From Distichodus sexfasciatus (Eukaryota; Chordata; Actinopteri; Characiformes; Distichodontidae), in the NCBI GenBank assembly GCA_032718565.1, contig JAVGVS010000807.1:30911-94910 (forward strand): a DNA stretch of 64,000 nt, given 5' to 3'. The notes under the pieces are model-generated. The model was not told where the DNA came from. It searched no databases and saw only the letters and a list, made by a program, of their open reading frames with translations. Each line of letters opens with the position of its first letter. Positions within the stretch are counted from its first letter, which is position 1. The translations under genes and the position numbers were made by a program. Shown here piece after piece: positions 38,338 through 51,344 of this stretch.

Positions 38338-40017
38338 TCCTCTTCCCGTAGTCAATAAGCCTAAATGCAACACGTTTTATTCCTTTCACCATTTTTCAGG
38401 TGAAAAAAATGTAGTTCCCTATTTTGACCACAAGAGGGTGCCACCATTAAGGTTGTCATTCCGCAACTTGACCACAAGGATGCATGTCCATTAAGCCATT
38501 TTTTGGGGGGACATATTGTAAGACTGCTCCCTTTCTTCTTTGTTTCCAGCCAACCCCAATTAGACTATTACTCTACGAATCTTCTGTCTACTTCTGTTTA
38601 GTTGCGCTTATAAACTAGATGTTAGGAAGTTGGCACCGTTATCATAAGGCTCCTGTACAAGTCCTGGGCTGGTAAAGGTACCACCAAGTTACTCATGAAC
38701 AAGCTAACATCGCCAAGCAACCTTGTCTAAATTTACAAGTTTACGACCTTGTAAATTTACTTTGGTGCTGCCAAAAAGCTGCACACTGCTCAGCTACAAG
38801 GGTCAAATGCAGGGGTCACATTTCATTGTGATGTGTTGTGTTGTGTTCACAATGACAAATAAAGAAAATGAGTGATTATCTGTCATTGTGAAAACACTAC
38901 ATAGTGCACCACAACAAAATGTGACTTCTGCATTTGACCCATCTGTGACGGGTTGGGGACGGTACCTTGCTAATGAGTACCTCAATGGTACCTTTATCAG
39001 TTCAGGAATTGAACAGGTGACCTTCCAATCAGGGTGTGAATGCAACCAACTTCCCCAACTCAATTCACTAATTAAATTCACTTTAAAACATGTCTGGTTT
39101 CAGATGCGGTGATGTGTCTCCCGTGCCCTCTTGAGTACAAGTCCAACGGAAACAAGACTCGGTGCGACCTGAAAAACATAGAATTCCTGAACTATGATGA
39201 ACTCATGGGCGTCCTGCTGATGACCTTCTCTCTGTTCGGAGGCTGTCTGACCGTCACAATCGGCTTGGTTTTCTTCCACTACAGACAGACACCAATTGTC
39301 AGGGCCAACAACTCTGAGCTGAGCTTCCTCCTTCTCTTTTCATTGACTCTGTGTTTCCTCTGTTCGCTCACGTTCATCGGTCGTCCCTCTAAGTGGTCCT
39401 GCATGTTGCGTCACACGGCGTTTGGCATCACCTTCGTCCTCTGCATCTCCTGTGTTCTGGGGAAAACACTAGTGGTGTTAATGGCCTTCAGGGCTACACT
39501 TCCAGGCAGTAATGTCATGAAATGGTTTGGGCCTCCACAGCAGAGACTCAGTGTTGTTGTCTTCACTCTCATACAGGTCCTCATTTGTGTGCTGTGGTTA
39601 ACAATATCTCCTCCTTTCCCTTACGAAAACATGAACCACTACAAAGACAAGATCATTCTAGAATGCCACGTGGGTTCAGCTGTAGGTTTCTGGGCTGTTC
39701 TGGGTTATATCGGGTTCTTGGCTCTGTTGTGTTTTATTTTGGCTTTTCTGGCTCGGAAGCTGCCCGATAACTTTAACGAAGCCAAATTCATCACGTTCAG
39801 CATGCTGATATTCTGTGCAGTTTGGATCACCTTTATTCCAGCTTACGTCAGCTCTCCTGGAAAGTTTATCGTAGCTGTGGAGATTTTTGCCATTTTGGCC
39901 TCGAGTTCCGGGTTGCTGTTTTGTATCTTTATTCCAAAGTGCTTTGTCATTTTGCTGAGGCCAGAAAAGAACACAAAGAAACACATGATGGGTAAAATCC
40001 CATCAAAACCCCTATGA
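34475..40017 (+). CDS. OlfC/V2R-type olfactory receptor E
   Basis: Intact six-exon gene, 852 aa: 34475-34677, 35868-36141, 36235-37047, 37688-37918, 38081-38204, 39104-40017. The exon 4 donor at 37919 (GTGCGT) was preferred because it keeps frame (77 codons); the nearer GT at 37912 does not. Signal peptide MLLLTNTLTVLVFAVRA; Venus-flytrap to about residue 507; cysteine-rich linker 508-548 (CSESCVPGTSK); seven helices 549-852 ending KKHMMGKIPSKPL. Pocket residues are kept (Ser in GETTS, Thr in ATCACLS, Asp in FRTIPSD, Tyr in SRSDYG, Glu in SEGW). Exons 2-3 are GC-rich compared with surrounding introns and are the most divergent of the B-E group, while exon 6 from about 39290 closely matches C and H. 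AATAAA at 40057 and 40069. Ligand unknown. Confidence 0.94.
38304..38335. repeat. (CAT)n microsatellite
   Basis: About ten CAT repeats in intron 5 of gene E. Confidence 0.9.
38640..39060. repeat. inverted pair of SINE copies in intron 5 of E
   Basis: A forward copy (about 38640-38865: GGTAAAGGTACCACCAAG ... GTGTTCACAATGACAAATAA) is followed at once by a reverse copy (38872-39060: GTGATTATCTGTCATTGTG ... CAGGTGACCTTCC), forming a foldback arrangement immediately before exon 6. Confidence 0.7.
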
Positions 40018-40184
40018 GGTTAGGAAGAATAACTTGTATTACTTATGACTATATAGAATAAAGGAAGAAATAAAAGTTCTCAATATACTGTATATTGTTT
40101 TGTCAAAATTTGTCATATGAATATTAATGTAGTACAAATTAACCATAGCAGTTTATTTTAAATGATAGAAACTAAAATATACAA

Positions 40185-40434
40185 GGATCTAAATATAAGT
40201 TTGGGATCTAAAGTTACAAGTTCAGGATCTAAAGCGACAAGTTTACGATATAAAATTACAAGTTTACGATATAAAGTTACAAGTTCAGGATCTAAAGTTA
40301 CAAGTTCAGGATCTAAAGTTACAAGTTTAGGATGTAGTATTCCAAGTTTACGATCTAATTTTACATGTTTATGATCTAAGGTTCCAAGTTTAGAATCTAG
40401 TGTTCCAAGTTTTGAATGTATGGTTACAAACTCA
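40185..40434. repeat. 21-bp minisatellite
   Basis: From 40204 about eleven 21-bp units of the type GGATCTAAAGTTACAAGTTC run to 40434, preceded by a shorter unit at 40185. Because 21 is a multiple of three it leaves long open frames on both strands, which are not genes. It lies just 3' of gene E and 240 bp before exon 1 of F. Confidence 0.88.
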
Positions 40435-40588
40435 ACAATATAAACAAGAAATCTGCACCCTACAGGTGAAAAACGAGTCCCAAGAGACATCCCCCCCCCC
40501 ATTCAAATAAGAGGGCTGTTTCCACTGAATAGTCCCTCCTCCTTTTGACGCTGGGTCAGTTTTACCATCAGGGATTCTCTCTAATCTT

Positions 40589-40596
40589 TATAAATA
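40589..40596 (+). promoter_or_regulatory. TATA box of gene F
   Basis: TATAAATA, 84 bp before the ATG. The TATAAATAcc context is shared with genes G and H. Confidence 0.6.
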
Positions 40597-41195
40597 CCAC
40601 AAATCTTTACTCATTAATTAGCTGCAAAACACACTCTTGACGTTCTTCTTTGCCTCGTTACGAGACTGGGGAATGGATCCGGTCTTTACTCTATTGAATT
40701 TAGTAATGACCATCGTCAGTTTTCACCGAGCTAACGGGACGATGTGTAGATTGCGAGGAGAATCTGCAAATCCACAACTTTCGAAGGAGGGCGATATTAT
40801 AATTGGAGGAATTTTCCCTTTTCATAGCAGTTGGGAAATCCCAGATTTATTCTATAAGGTCAAGCCACCTCCAGTGAATTGCAAAAGGTAAGAAGTGTTG
40901 ATCTTGACCTACAATCTGTCATTTGTCATGCCACATTCACCTATAATTATCTCTCTGTTGCATTCACAAGTTACAAAGAATTGCCTCATTTCACACAGAC
41001 ATGGATGCATGTCGTCGTCAGGCCACGTTGATGCCATGCCTAAAATAATTTGCAACATTTTTTAGGTTTTCTAAGGTATTGTAGCTAAATTATTAAGGTG
41101 TGTAATAAAGCGATTATTATATTGTCAAAACATGTAATCATGTAGCTGCAACATCTTGTAAAATGACATTCACCACAAATGACAATGCTTCCATA

Positions 41196-41500
41196 TGTGG
41201 AGATTTTTGCTATTTTGGCCTCGAGTTCCGGGTTGCTGTTTTATATCTTTATTCCAAAGTGCTATCTCATTTTGCTGAGGCCAGAAAAGAACACGAAAAA
41301 ACATATGATGGGTAAAAGCCCATCCAAACACTATGAGGTTAGGAAGAATAACATGTATTACTTATGACTATATAGAAAAAAGGAAGAAATAAAAAAAAAA
41401 TTCTCAATATATATATTGTTTTGTCGAAACTTGTCATATGAATATTAATGTTGTATGAAAGTTGTAATCAAAAATATCACTCTAAAGTTCCAAGTTTAAG
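41196..41500 (+). pseudogene. duplicated 3' end of gene E inside intron 1 of F
   Basis: Matches 39876-40180 of gene E almost base for base at a constant offset of 1320 bp through the coding tail: helix 7 (EIFAILASSSGLLFYIF), PKCYLILLRPEKNTKKHMMGK, then the untranslated region with its AATAAA (near 41387). One or two decayed units of the 21-bp minisatellite follow. It is only the last ~50 codons, so non-functional, but the copied poly(A) signal now sits in sense inside gene F. Confidence 0.9.
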
Positions 41501-41525
41501 GGTTACGATTTTATGATATATGGCA

Positions 41526-41707
41526 ACGTTTCCCAAACCCAGTCCTGGCAAACCACTGTTCTGCACAGATTTGAGTTTCCCGACTCACAGCACAGCTGAT
41601 GCTACTGATTAGCTAATTAGCAACGTAGGATCAGCGTGCGGTGGTGCAGGAAATACCGAATCTGTGCAGAGCAGTGGTTCGTCAGGACTGGGTTTGGGAA
41701 ACGCTGA
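41526..41707. mobile_element. palindromic MITE in intron 1 of F
   Basis: Left arm CGTTTCCCAAACCCAGTCCT at 41527 is answered by AGGACTGGGTTTGGGAAACG near 41684-41703; similarity extends about 46 bp per arm (CCACTG-TCTGCACAGAT). No coding content. Typical of hAT-like non-autonomous elements in fish. Confidence 0.8.
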
Positions 41708-43549
41708 TATGTGATATTGCAGCTAGACATTTAAGGCCTGTTGGGCAAATATAATAATCAGTATGTGGCCAATTTAAATCCAAATGCAACAGTAAGAGTT
41801 TTTGAAAAGTTGCCCAAATGATAAAAGTTCCCTTTTTGTTGTGGTGTATGTTCCAGTTTTCAGCATCCTTTATCAGTCTTCCTGTTTCTCCTGACAGCCT
41901 TCAATTCAGAGCCTTCCAGTATTCCCAGTCATTGATTTTTGCAGTGGAGGAGATCAACAAAAACTCGTCGCTGCTGCCCGGCATCTCTCTGGGCTACAAG
42001 ATCTACGACAGCTGCAGTTCCACAGCGATAGGTGTAAAAATGTCCATGGCGCTTATTAACGGAAATGAGAATGTACTCTCAGACGAACCTTGCACAAAGC
42101 CGACTCAGGTGCAAGCTGTAATAGGCGAGACTTACTCCTCAGTGTCTATGGATATTGCAAAGACGATCGGACCTTTCAGCGTTCCCATTGTAAGAATGAC
42201 AATCTTTATTAATTCAAAAACATTAACAATGACAACTCTCATCTCTCTAACTATAGTGCTCTATTGTTTGTACACTGTTCTAAACTGTAAGCTTGTAACA
42301 AATGCTTATTTGCAATAAATCTTCACATTTATTGTTTATTTTACTTTTGGCCTTTGCATATATCTCTTAAAACAGTGGCTTAGCTACTATTTTTCATAAA
42401 TATCTTGTAGCTTGAAAAGCTACCATTTAAAATAAAGTTTCTTTTCAAGTTACAGTATTTTAAATGTAGCTTTGCAGCTAGTAAGTTACTAAAAATAAAG
42501 TAGCTAAGTTAGCAACGACATTAATTTTAAGTAGCTCTATCCTGACACTGATAACTGTGCATGCAAAGAATCTTGAATCTTAATGTTTAAAAGTAAACCA
42601 TGAGAACTGTGTGTTGATTGCTGGGACATGTTATATATGTTGAAATATGTTTTATTTTTAAGATCAGCCACTACGCTACCTGCGAGTGTCTCAGCGACAA
42701 AAGGAAATATCCCTCGTTCCTTCGCACCGCTCCCAGCGATTTCCACCAAAGCCGAGCGCTAGCTGAGCTGGTTAAACACTTTGGCTGGACCTGGGTGGGA
42801 GCCATCAGGAGAGACGACGACTACGGAAACAACGGCATGGCGGCGTTTACTCAAGTTGCCCAACAGTTGGGAATATGCTTGGAGTATTCTCTCCCGTTTT
42901 TCCGAACCTACTCTCAAGAAAAAGTTCAGAGAATCATTGAGCAAATCAAAATCTCCACGTCTCGAGTGATCGTGGGATTCCTGGATAACTGGGATCTGGA
43001 AACTTTGCTGAAAGTGTTTTTGGAGCACAACATCACCGGGTTCCAGTGGGTGGGGACCGAGGGTTGGATTTCCGATTCGAGACTGGCCACGATGGATAAA
43101 TACAATGTGCTACAGGGGGCGATAGGGCTGGCCATCCCCAAAACACAAGTGACAGGGTTAAAGGATTTCATTCTAGATATAAAACCACTGCAATCTGCAG
43201 GGAATGTTATTTTTACTGAATTCTGGGAAACTCTCTTTAAGTGTAAGTTTGTACAGCCCAGCGCTTCCAACACGACGGCGTGTACAGGTGAAGAGAAACT
43301 GTCTGAGATAGAAAACACCTTCACCGACATGTCCCGAATGCCAATTTTTAATAACGTTTATAAAGGGGTGTATGCCATCGCCCACACGCTGCACAACCTT
43401 CTCAACTGCAAAGAAAAATGTCCCACAAAAAAGCAGCCCGACCCTCTGACAGTAAGTTTTAGAAAAATTTGCACTTTTAGACTCAAGTTTTGTACAGTAA
43501 AGAGAGCCTTGTGTAATTAAAATAAAACACGCACTGCAAAGCAACAAAA

Positions 43550-43905
43550 ATATCACATGCTACACAAATTCCCAAAACATTTTCATCAAAATGATAAAAC
43601 ATCTGCAACATTTTACAAACACTCTGCAAAATTCATAGACGTGCTGCAAATATTCAAAACATGCAAATTCACAAACGCTGCAAACCGACACTCCAGGAGA
43701 CTTACCGATTAAACCACTGGAAAAGTATCTGACTTCCTGAAAAATGTCTCCTGGAAACACTTGCGTTGTGTTGTATGTGTTTGCAGTGTTTGTGAAGTTG
43801 CATGTGTTTTGCGTATTTGGGGAGCGTTTGTAAAATGTGGTGCATGTGTTTTCATTTTGATTTGTTTAGCATCTCGGTAACTGCAATGTGTTTGCACATG
43901 CTTTA
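43550..43905. mobile_element. degenerate inverted repeat in intron 3 of F
   Basis: Left half is rich in AAAACAT/GCAAA words, right half in the complementary ATGTTTT/TTTGC words; CCAGGAGAC at 43693 pairs with GTCTCCTGG at 43746. Likely an old palindromic MITE. Confidence 0.5.
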
Positions 43906-44194
43906 TCAACTTGATTTATATGTTTTGCTGCTTTGCATCACATTTTGTATTTTGAAATGCATTGGACCCTCTTGCCCACCATTGGTAGAGCTACTATGCA
44001 ACACTGTGCAAAAGTCGTGAGCCGCCCCTCATTTCTTTACAGAAAAATGAGAGAAAAGGTGATTTATTGCAACATGAGGAAATGTTATGAAAAGAAAAAT
44101 AAGAAGAAATCAGGAAACTCAAAATCTAGGCTAAACATGAAACTATTTATTTAATAACTATGGATTTTGGAATTAACTTTCATACTATGTTACT

Positions 44195-44690
44195 GCCAGT
44201 GTTGGCAGTAACGTGTTACAAAAGTTACACAATTACAATAAGGTAACTTTTTGCAGTAACACAGTAACATAAAGCATTAATAATACATTTTCTGTAATAT
44301 TATACTTGTTACATATTTTAACATGTGACAACACACTTTTAAGACAAAACTTAGTGCTGTTTTGTTTTTATTTTAAAAGTCACCAACATCATGAGACCTT
44401 TGACACAAGAGAAAAATTGTGCAAGTAAAAGAGCCATTTACTACTGAGTGTATAGCTACAGTCATTATGCTGCACCACATCGCCCTCCACTGGATGTAGA
44501 ATGAACGGCAGTAAACTACATTTTAGCATTTTACAATGTCCTACTTCCACACTTATTTTGGTGAAAGTAACTCAACAGTAATGCAGGAGTCGAGTAACAC
44601 ATTACAATTCAGAGACAGTAATACTGGAACAGAACTAGTCATCTATAATCCATTACAGTTTGGAGGTAACTTGCACCACACTAACATTTC
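44195..44690. repeat. dispersed repeat, CAGTGTTGG family
   Basis: Starts CAGTGTTGGCAGTAACGTGT and runs through reiterated AGTAACAC/GTTACA words to about CCATTACAGTTTGGAGGTAA. Same type as 19175 and 59485. Sits in intron 3 of F. Confidence 0.55.
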
Positions 44691-47510
44691 TTAGTTGTAA
44701 AACTATGAATTTTATCCTGGAAAATATATCTAGTGTTATATTCACACAAATATCTTAATATTTCTTCAGTTTCTGGAACACCTCAAACAGGTGCATTTTA
44801 GAACAAAAGAAGGCGAAGACGTTTTCTTTGATAAAAATGGCGACCCTCCCGCCAAATACGAGATAATAAACTGGCAAACTATTCGAGACAACCATGAATT
44901 TGTCACTGTCGGACTCCTCTCTGCCTGCTAACAGTCGACTGGCGGTAAACATAACATCAATTTTATGGGCACAGAACGGCAGTAAGGTAAGAATGGATGA
45001 AGAGGGGAGATGTATCTTGATGTCTGTGAAATGCTGGTTACTCATATATTAGAAATATAATAAGTATTGATTGAATGTTATTTACATTTTCAAATGCAAT
45101 TTGCTTTTTGGTTACAGGTGCCAATATCTGTGTGCAGTCAGAGCTGCCAACCGGGCACCAGGAAGGCTGTGCTGAAAGGAAAACCCGTCTGCTGTTTTGA
45201 CTGTATACAGTGTGCTGAAGGAGAGATCAGTAATGTGACAGGTACACAATATAAAGAAATAAAATAATAATAATAAAATAAAAAACAATAAAGCATCATA
45301 ATATTATGGCTATTAAGCTTCTAAAATCCTGTTTTCTCTTAGTGAAATATAATGTAAAATAATGTCTAAAATCAATAGTTAGTTCTAGTAAATACTAACT
45401 AATATCTAGTAGAATATAATTTATTATAAGCAGTTAACAATAAATATTTTTTCAAAGCAAAAATTATTTAAAATCCATATTTTTTCACAATAATTAGAAT
45501 AACTTTTGTTTTTATAAGGTTTATTTTATTATTACAGTAAAATAAAATTAGATTTTATAGAAAATAAAGAACCTTAAACTTAATAAAAAGGTTTTATATT
45601 GTAATTACATTACTTTTATCCTTTTGTCTGAACACAGAGGTAAAAAGATGTGAATGATGAAGTAATTTCTCGCATGATGGAATTCTATCCAGTAAAGACA
45701 ATGTTACCAAGCTTACAAGTCCCAACACACAGAGGACAAATGTGTCAAGAAAATTGAATATATCTATTTATGAAGAAAGCGATAGAATTTTTTGCTGATG
45801 GCGGTTTGGTTGTTAGTGCGATTATGGCTGACCATAATGGCGATGATGATATTCTTCAGATTTAAAACACTCCAATAATCCAAATAACAACTCTGGAGCT
45901 GGGCTTCCTGCTCACCTCTTCTCACTGACTCTGTGTTTCCTCTGTTCACTCACGTTCGCCAGTGTTCGTCCCCTCGTGGTCCTGCATGTTTAAATCACAC
46001 GTCGGCATCACCTTCGTCCTCTTTCATCTCTGTTCTGGGGAAAACAATAGTAGTGTTAATGGCCTTCAGGGCTACACTTCCAGGCAGTAATGTCATGAAA
46101 TGGTTTGGGCCTCTGGCAGAGACTCCAGTGTTATTGCCTTCACTCTCATACAGGTCCTCATTTGTGTATAGCAGTTAACAATATCACCTCCGCACCTTCA
46201 AAAGCCTAAATGTATACAAGGAAAAATCATTCTAAAATAGATTTGGGTTCAACTGTAAGTTTCCTAGGCTGTTCTGGGTTATACTCGGGTTCTTGACCAT
46301 ATTTGTGTTTCATTTTGGCTTTTCTGGCTCGAGCACCCGATAACTTTTAATGAAATTAAGATTCATCACATTCAGCATGCTGATATTCTGTGCAGTTTGG
46401 TCACTTTATTCCAGCCCCGTCAGTTCTCCTGGAAAGTTCACTGTAGCTGTGGAGATATTTGCTATGTTGGCTTCAAGTTTTGGTTTGATCTTCTGTATCT
46501 TTGTTCCGAAGTGTTATCTAATCATGCACAAACCAGAAAAGAACTTTCGAAAAAAGCAAATGATGGAAAGTGGCAGCAAAAATATAGTAGAATAAAAGTT
46601 GCTTTCATGGCTGAATGGTGAGAATTGACTAATGAGTGAAATGTATGGAGCAGTTGGAAAATGGTGACAGAAATTTTAGGTGAGATTTCTTTAAAATAAC
46701 AAGTTTGAAATGAAACATTTCTCTCAAATGAAATGTATACTTGTATTTGGTGATTTAGTGCTTTAGCATGTAACAATTATAACCAAGAAAACACAATGCT
46801 GGAATGAAAATTTGTTCAGCTTTCACACACACATACAGAGAAATGAAAAGTGGGGATGAATCCAGATTGTTTAAACTGGTCTTCATAATCAGAATATGTC
46901 TGAAAATGTAAATAAAATATAATCCTAAGAGGTGTAATTGATTTTTTGTACATTGGGTTGTTGGTGTGTTTTGCTTCAATCTCTGATTGTTAAAAAGCAG
47001 AGATTTCACCAAACCGTGTATGGAGTTGGATAAAAAGAAAAGAAACCGAACTGTTCTTGAGACACTTGTGTTTCAAAACCCACTGTACAGTCTGCAGTTA
47101 TGACCTCCTTGCCTTCCAAGTTTTTCTTATTTCAGGTTTTGTTTTAGATAAGAACCAGAATGCAGAAATGTGGGAAAGAGCACTGGCTTTGTTTGGAGTA
47201 CATTAATGGCAGACACTCTTGTGCAGAGGCCATAAATTCCTAAATACAGGGACACGGGCATAAGTTGAACCCATGACCTCTTGGGCCACACTAACACCCT
47301 TAAAGTCAGTTGGTTACCCTGTTTGACACAGCTTACTGAGTTTGTATAATATACTATTTAAAATGTATTAGAAGCGAATTTGGGAAAATAGAGAAAATAT
47401 TGCTGATAAACCCACTGTTCTCAGATTAATGCAGCCCTTATCTGAAAGTCCTCTGGCGTTCAACCCACCGGTGTGTAAACTTTACCACAGAGAATTTGCT
47501 TTGGCATCTT

Positions 47511-47518
47511 TATAAATA
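47511..47518 (+). promoter_or_regulatory. TATA box of gene G
   Basis: TATAAATA, 101 bp before the ATG. The preceding GA-ATTTGCTTTG block is shared with gene I. Confidence 0.55.
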
Positions 47519-48199
47519 CCTCGACCCTTTCCTGTTTAACCGGCTGCCGCGTCAGACCCGACACCGATGCTGCTCGCTTTGAACTTGACGCTGTAGAGGC
47601 GGGGAAGGTGGATGGAGCCGATCTTCACCGTTCTCAAGCGATGCTGATGGCTGTTGGAGTTTTCGGTAGCGTTAACGGCGTCTGCGTTCTGTCACGGACA
47701 GCCAGCGTTCGCAACTGTCCAGGGCGGCGATATACAGTGGGAGGCCTGTTTCCTTTCCGCCCAGCAAGTGGAGAGTCTGAGCGTGACTTATTCACCGCCT
47801 CTTAAGTGCAAAAAAGTAAGCCCAGAATATTGAAGTGAGGGCATGTCTTGAAGTTACTCCTTGTTGTTTATTAATAATGCTAATATTAGCAATTTTTAAT
47901 TTGAAAATATGACTAAACTAAGTAAGAATAACCAAATTATTCAAGAAAGCGTGTATCTGTGTAAAAGTGGTAAGCTTCCTCTTTGTGATTAATAATGTAT
48001 TTAATATCATAATTGGAAAAATAGCAATTCTTTTCTGTTTTCTTCTGACATGAAGACATGTTTTTTCCTTCTCCCTTTGCTTTGTTACTATAAAATACAT
48101 ATTTTATAGATATAAAGAATATATAGATTATAGTATAGATGTAGATCTACACTAGGAAAAAGTGGATTTTTAGATCTATCTTATTAAATATTATATTAT

Positions 48200-48740
48200 G
48201 CGATTGTTACTAAGCTGTATGGATTTTTACATATATTTGTTAACTATACTACTCTTACTATAGTTACTAGAAAATGTGTCTTTCTTCACATATGTTTTAT
48301 TAACCCTAACACTATGGTAACATTAAAATGTATCTATCTTTAAAATGATTTATAAACTCCATCAACTCCATTACTATGTTACTATAGTTACTAGAAATAA
48401 AAAAAAATGTTACTAGAAAAATGTTTAATATGTTAAATATGTTTTATGTAATTATACTATGTTTCTATAGTTACTAAAAACGTGTTTAATATTTGAGATA
48501 TGTTTTCAATGCCAAATATACTACTATGGTTCTTTACTTATAAACATAGTATGATTTGGACTTGAACATTTGAAAATGTTTGTATAACTAGATATGTTTT
48601 ATTAGCTACAATACTTTGTTACAATTGTTACTGAAAAGGTACTAAAATCTTTTAACATTTTAACTAAAGTTACTAGTAAAATGTATCTTTATATGTTTTC
48701 TTAACTATCATTATTATGTTTTAGTACAATGAAGTGTAGT
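48200..48740. repeat. degenerate AT-rich tandem array in intron 1 of G
   Basis: Reiterated ACTATAGTTACTAG / AAAATGTGTTTAATAT / ATATGTTTT words with roughly 60-bp spacing over about 540 bp. No gene. Confidence 0.6.
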
Positions 48741-49479
48741 CGCACCTGGGTATGATTAAATAAAACTGAAATTTACGAGCAGTAGTTAAAGTTTATGCAT
48801 ATATATATTTAAAGAAATGGGACATGGCACAGTTCTACACTTAGTAAAAAATAAGTTTGAAATATTTACAATAGGGCACCACTGCTATACTCTTGAATAT
48901 AATGCAGCTGTATGTGTCTTTGATCTTAATTCAGAAGCCATGCAGTATTCTCGGTAGCTGATCTCGCTGTAGAGAGATTAATAGCAACTCCTCGCTGCTG
49001 CCGACCTCTCTTTGAGGTACAGATCTCGACACCTGCAGCTCCCGGCTTAGCAGAGTAAAAAATAGCCTGGCACTAGTTAGCAGGCAGAGATCTCGTTCCG
49101 ATGGAGTCTACAAAACGGCACAGAGCACAAGCATAATCGAAATTCGTGCTAGTCCGTGTCCATGGACATCATAAAAGTATTGGACCTTTCAGCATCCCCT
49201 TAGTAAGGAGTTTATTACACTTTTGAAACTCTGGGGTTCGAATTCCAGAATGTAAAAAAAGTCACTGTAAATTTAAAGAGAGATGAGATGGCAGCAATGT
49301 TGGCAGATTTTAACAGCAAGGACTACTAAACACTATTTTGGATTTTATGTAGTAAAATACTGTAATTACGAAATGCAGCATGTCACTGTTAAACTATCTA
49401 ATATTTACAGTACAATACTATAATTACACAAATGTAACATGCCACTGTAAAAGTATCTGAAATTTACTGTACAAAATCG

Positions 49480-49560
49480 TGATTAGGGGGACGGTACTTT
49501 GTGCATGAGTACCTCATTGGTACCTTTATCTATCCAGGATTCGAATTAGCAAATGGTCCC
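49480..49560 (-). repeat. SINE fragment in intron 2 of G
   Basis: GGGGGACGGTACTTTG, GAGTACCTCATTGGTACC and GGATTCGAATTAGCAAATGG match the head half of the common SINE. Confidence 0.6.
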
Positions 49561-51344
49561 TAATGGCTGCCAACATTACTGCCGGTATTATGCTGTAAAA
49601 TTACAGTGGTCCTTTTTAAAAGTGTATGAAATTTCATTAAAACTGTGAAAGCTTGAATGCACCCAATCATGGGTAGCTCGAAGGTGTAAGCTACTGTTTA
49701 AAAACAGTTATTCAACACTGCACATCTTCTACAATAACTGATGTGGCTGTTGAAAGAACATGAACAGTGAAGCTGAACGTGATGTCCAATGTTTCTTTTA
49801 TAGATCAGCCACTACGCCACCTGTCAGTGCCTCAGTGACAAAAGGAAATATCCTTCTTTTTTGCGCACCATTGCCAGCGATTACCACCAAAGCCGAGCAC
49901 TTGCCGAGCTGGTCAAACACTTCGGCTGGACATGGGTGGGCGCCATCAGAAGAGACGACGACTATGGCAACACTGGCATGGCAGCGTTTACTGAAGTCGC
50001 AGAACAGTTGATTTGCTTGAATATTCCTCCGTTTTCGAACCTCAGAAAGTGCTGAGAATCATCGAACAAATCAAAGCTCTCGTCTCGAGTGATCGTGGGA
50101 TTCATTGATAACTGGGATCTGGACACGTTGCTACGTGTGTTTTTCCAGCACAACGTCACCGGGTACCAGTGGGTGGGAACCGAGAGCTGGATCTCGGATT
50201 CCGAACTGACCACCCTGGATAAACACAAAATATTACAGGGAGCAATAGGGCTGGCCATCCCCAAAACGCAGGTGACTGGACTGAAGGACTTCATGTTTGA
50301 TATTAAGCCACTGGAATCTGCAGGAAGCGCCATTTTTACCGAATTCTGGGAGGCTCTGTTTAGTTGTAAATACGCCAGCAAGAATATTCGGATTTACCCT
50401 TGTGTCTGGAGTGAAGAGAAAGTGTCTGAAGTGGTAAAACACCTTCACTGGCCATGTCATGATGCCCATTTTTCATTAGCGTGTATAAAGGAGTGTATGC
50501 CATTGCACACGCCTTGCACGGACTTCTCAGCTGTGGGCAAACGTGTCCGACGAAGAAGCAGCCCGACCCTGTCACGGTAAGTTTACACACTACACCACTG
50601 GTGTCCAGTTCCAGTTCATCATGCTTGAGTGCAGAACACTGACCTGCTTGTCTCAGGTAAAGTTCACAAGTTAGCTCAACAGAGTGCCAGTAAATCCTCC
50701 GACAGTGGAACTGGGCCTTCCTGCTAAACGAAGGCATTCACTCTTAACGTGTGTAATGTTGCACTTTGTTCATCTCAGTTCCTAGACACCTCAAAAAGTG
50801 CATTTCAGAACCAAGAAAGGAAAATTTTAAAGCCAGCGGAGACCCTCCATAAATACGAATCATAAACTGGCAAACTAGTAAAGATGACCAGCATGGGTTA
50901 TTGCGTCCGGATTTATGACTCCTCTTTGCCTGTTCACGTCGTTTAGCAGTGAACATGGCGTCCAGTATTAGGCTCGGCGCAGTAACCAGAGTGCCAGTTT
51001 CGTGCCAGTCAGAGCTGCCAACGGGCACAGGAAAGGACAATAAAAGAAAACCTGTCTGTGACTGTATACAATGTGCTGGAAAGGAGAGATCAGCAATCGG
51101 TGATCACGACCAACAAACAATTGATCTGTGTTATGTTCTACTACAAATTCTATATGATACAATTTCCACTAAATTCTATTGAGAAGCCAGTGATCGTTAT
51201 GAGGCAAAACCAGATGCTGTTAAACGCAACCAATACCATTAATATCAAGACAGGAAAAGTGAATCTAATACAGAAGCGAGGGATGTTACAATATGTATGA
51301 TGTCTGATCAGTGTTCCATTTTGGATTGTTGGTTTAGCAGTGTG

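Larger units (their letters stand above)
40673..46595 (+). pseudogene. OlfC/V2R receptor F, disrupted
   Basis: Close relative of H and I. Exon 1 40673-40887, exon 2 41910-42189, exon 3 42663-43451 and exon 5 45118-45241 are open with correct phases and GT-AG borders. Exon 4 (44770-44986) is 217 nt where 225 is expected: 8 bp are missing after GTCGGA, between CT repeats, which shifts frame and gives a stop soon after. Exon 6 (about 45690-46595) carries many small indels and no continuous seven-helix frame. Pocket residues survive (Ser in GETYS, Thr in ATCECLS, Asp in FLRTAPSD, Tyr in RDDDYG, Glu in TEGW). Intron 1 contains a second copy of the 3' end of gene E. As assembled it cannot make a receptor; exon 6 damage may partly be consensus error. 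Confidence 0.85.

Noticed and set aside
40158..40502. 114-aa minus-strand and 70-aa plus-strand open frames with repeated Lys/Leu/Asp or Ser/Lys motifs
   Set aside because: They are translations of the 21-bp minisatellite, whose unit length is a multiple of three and so avoids stops.
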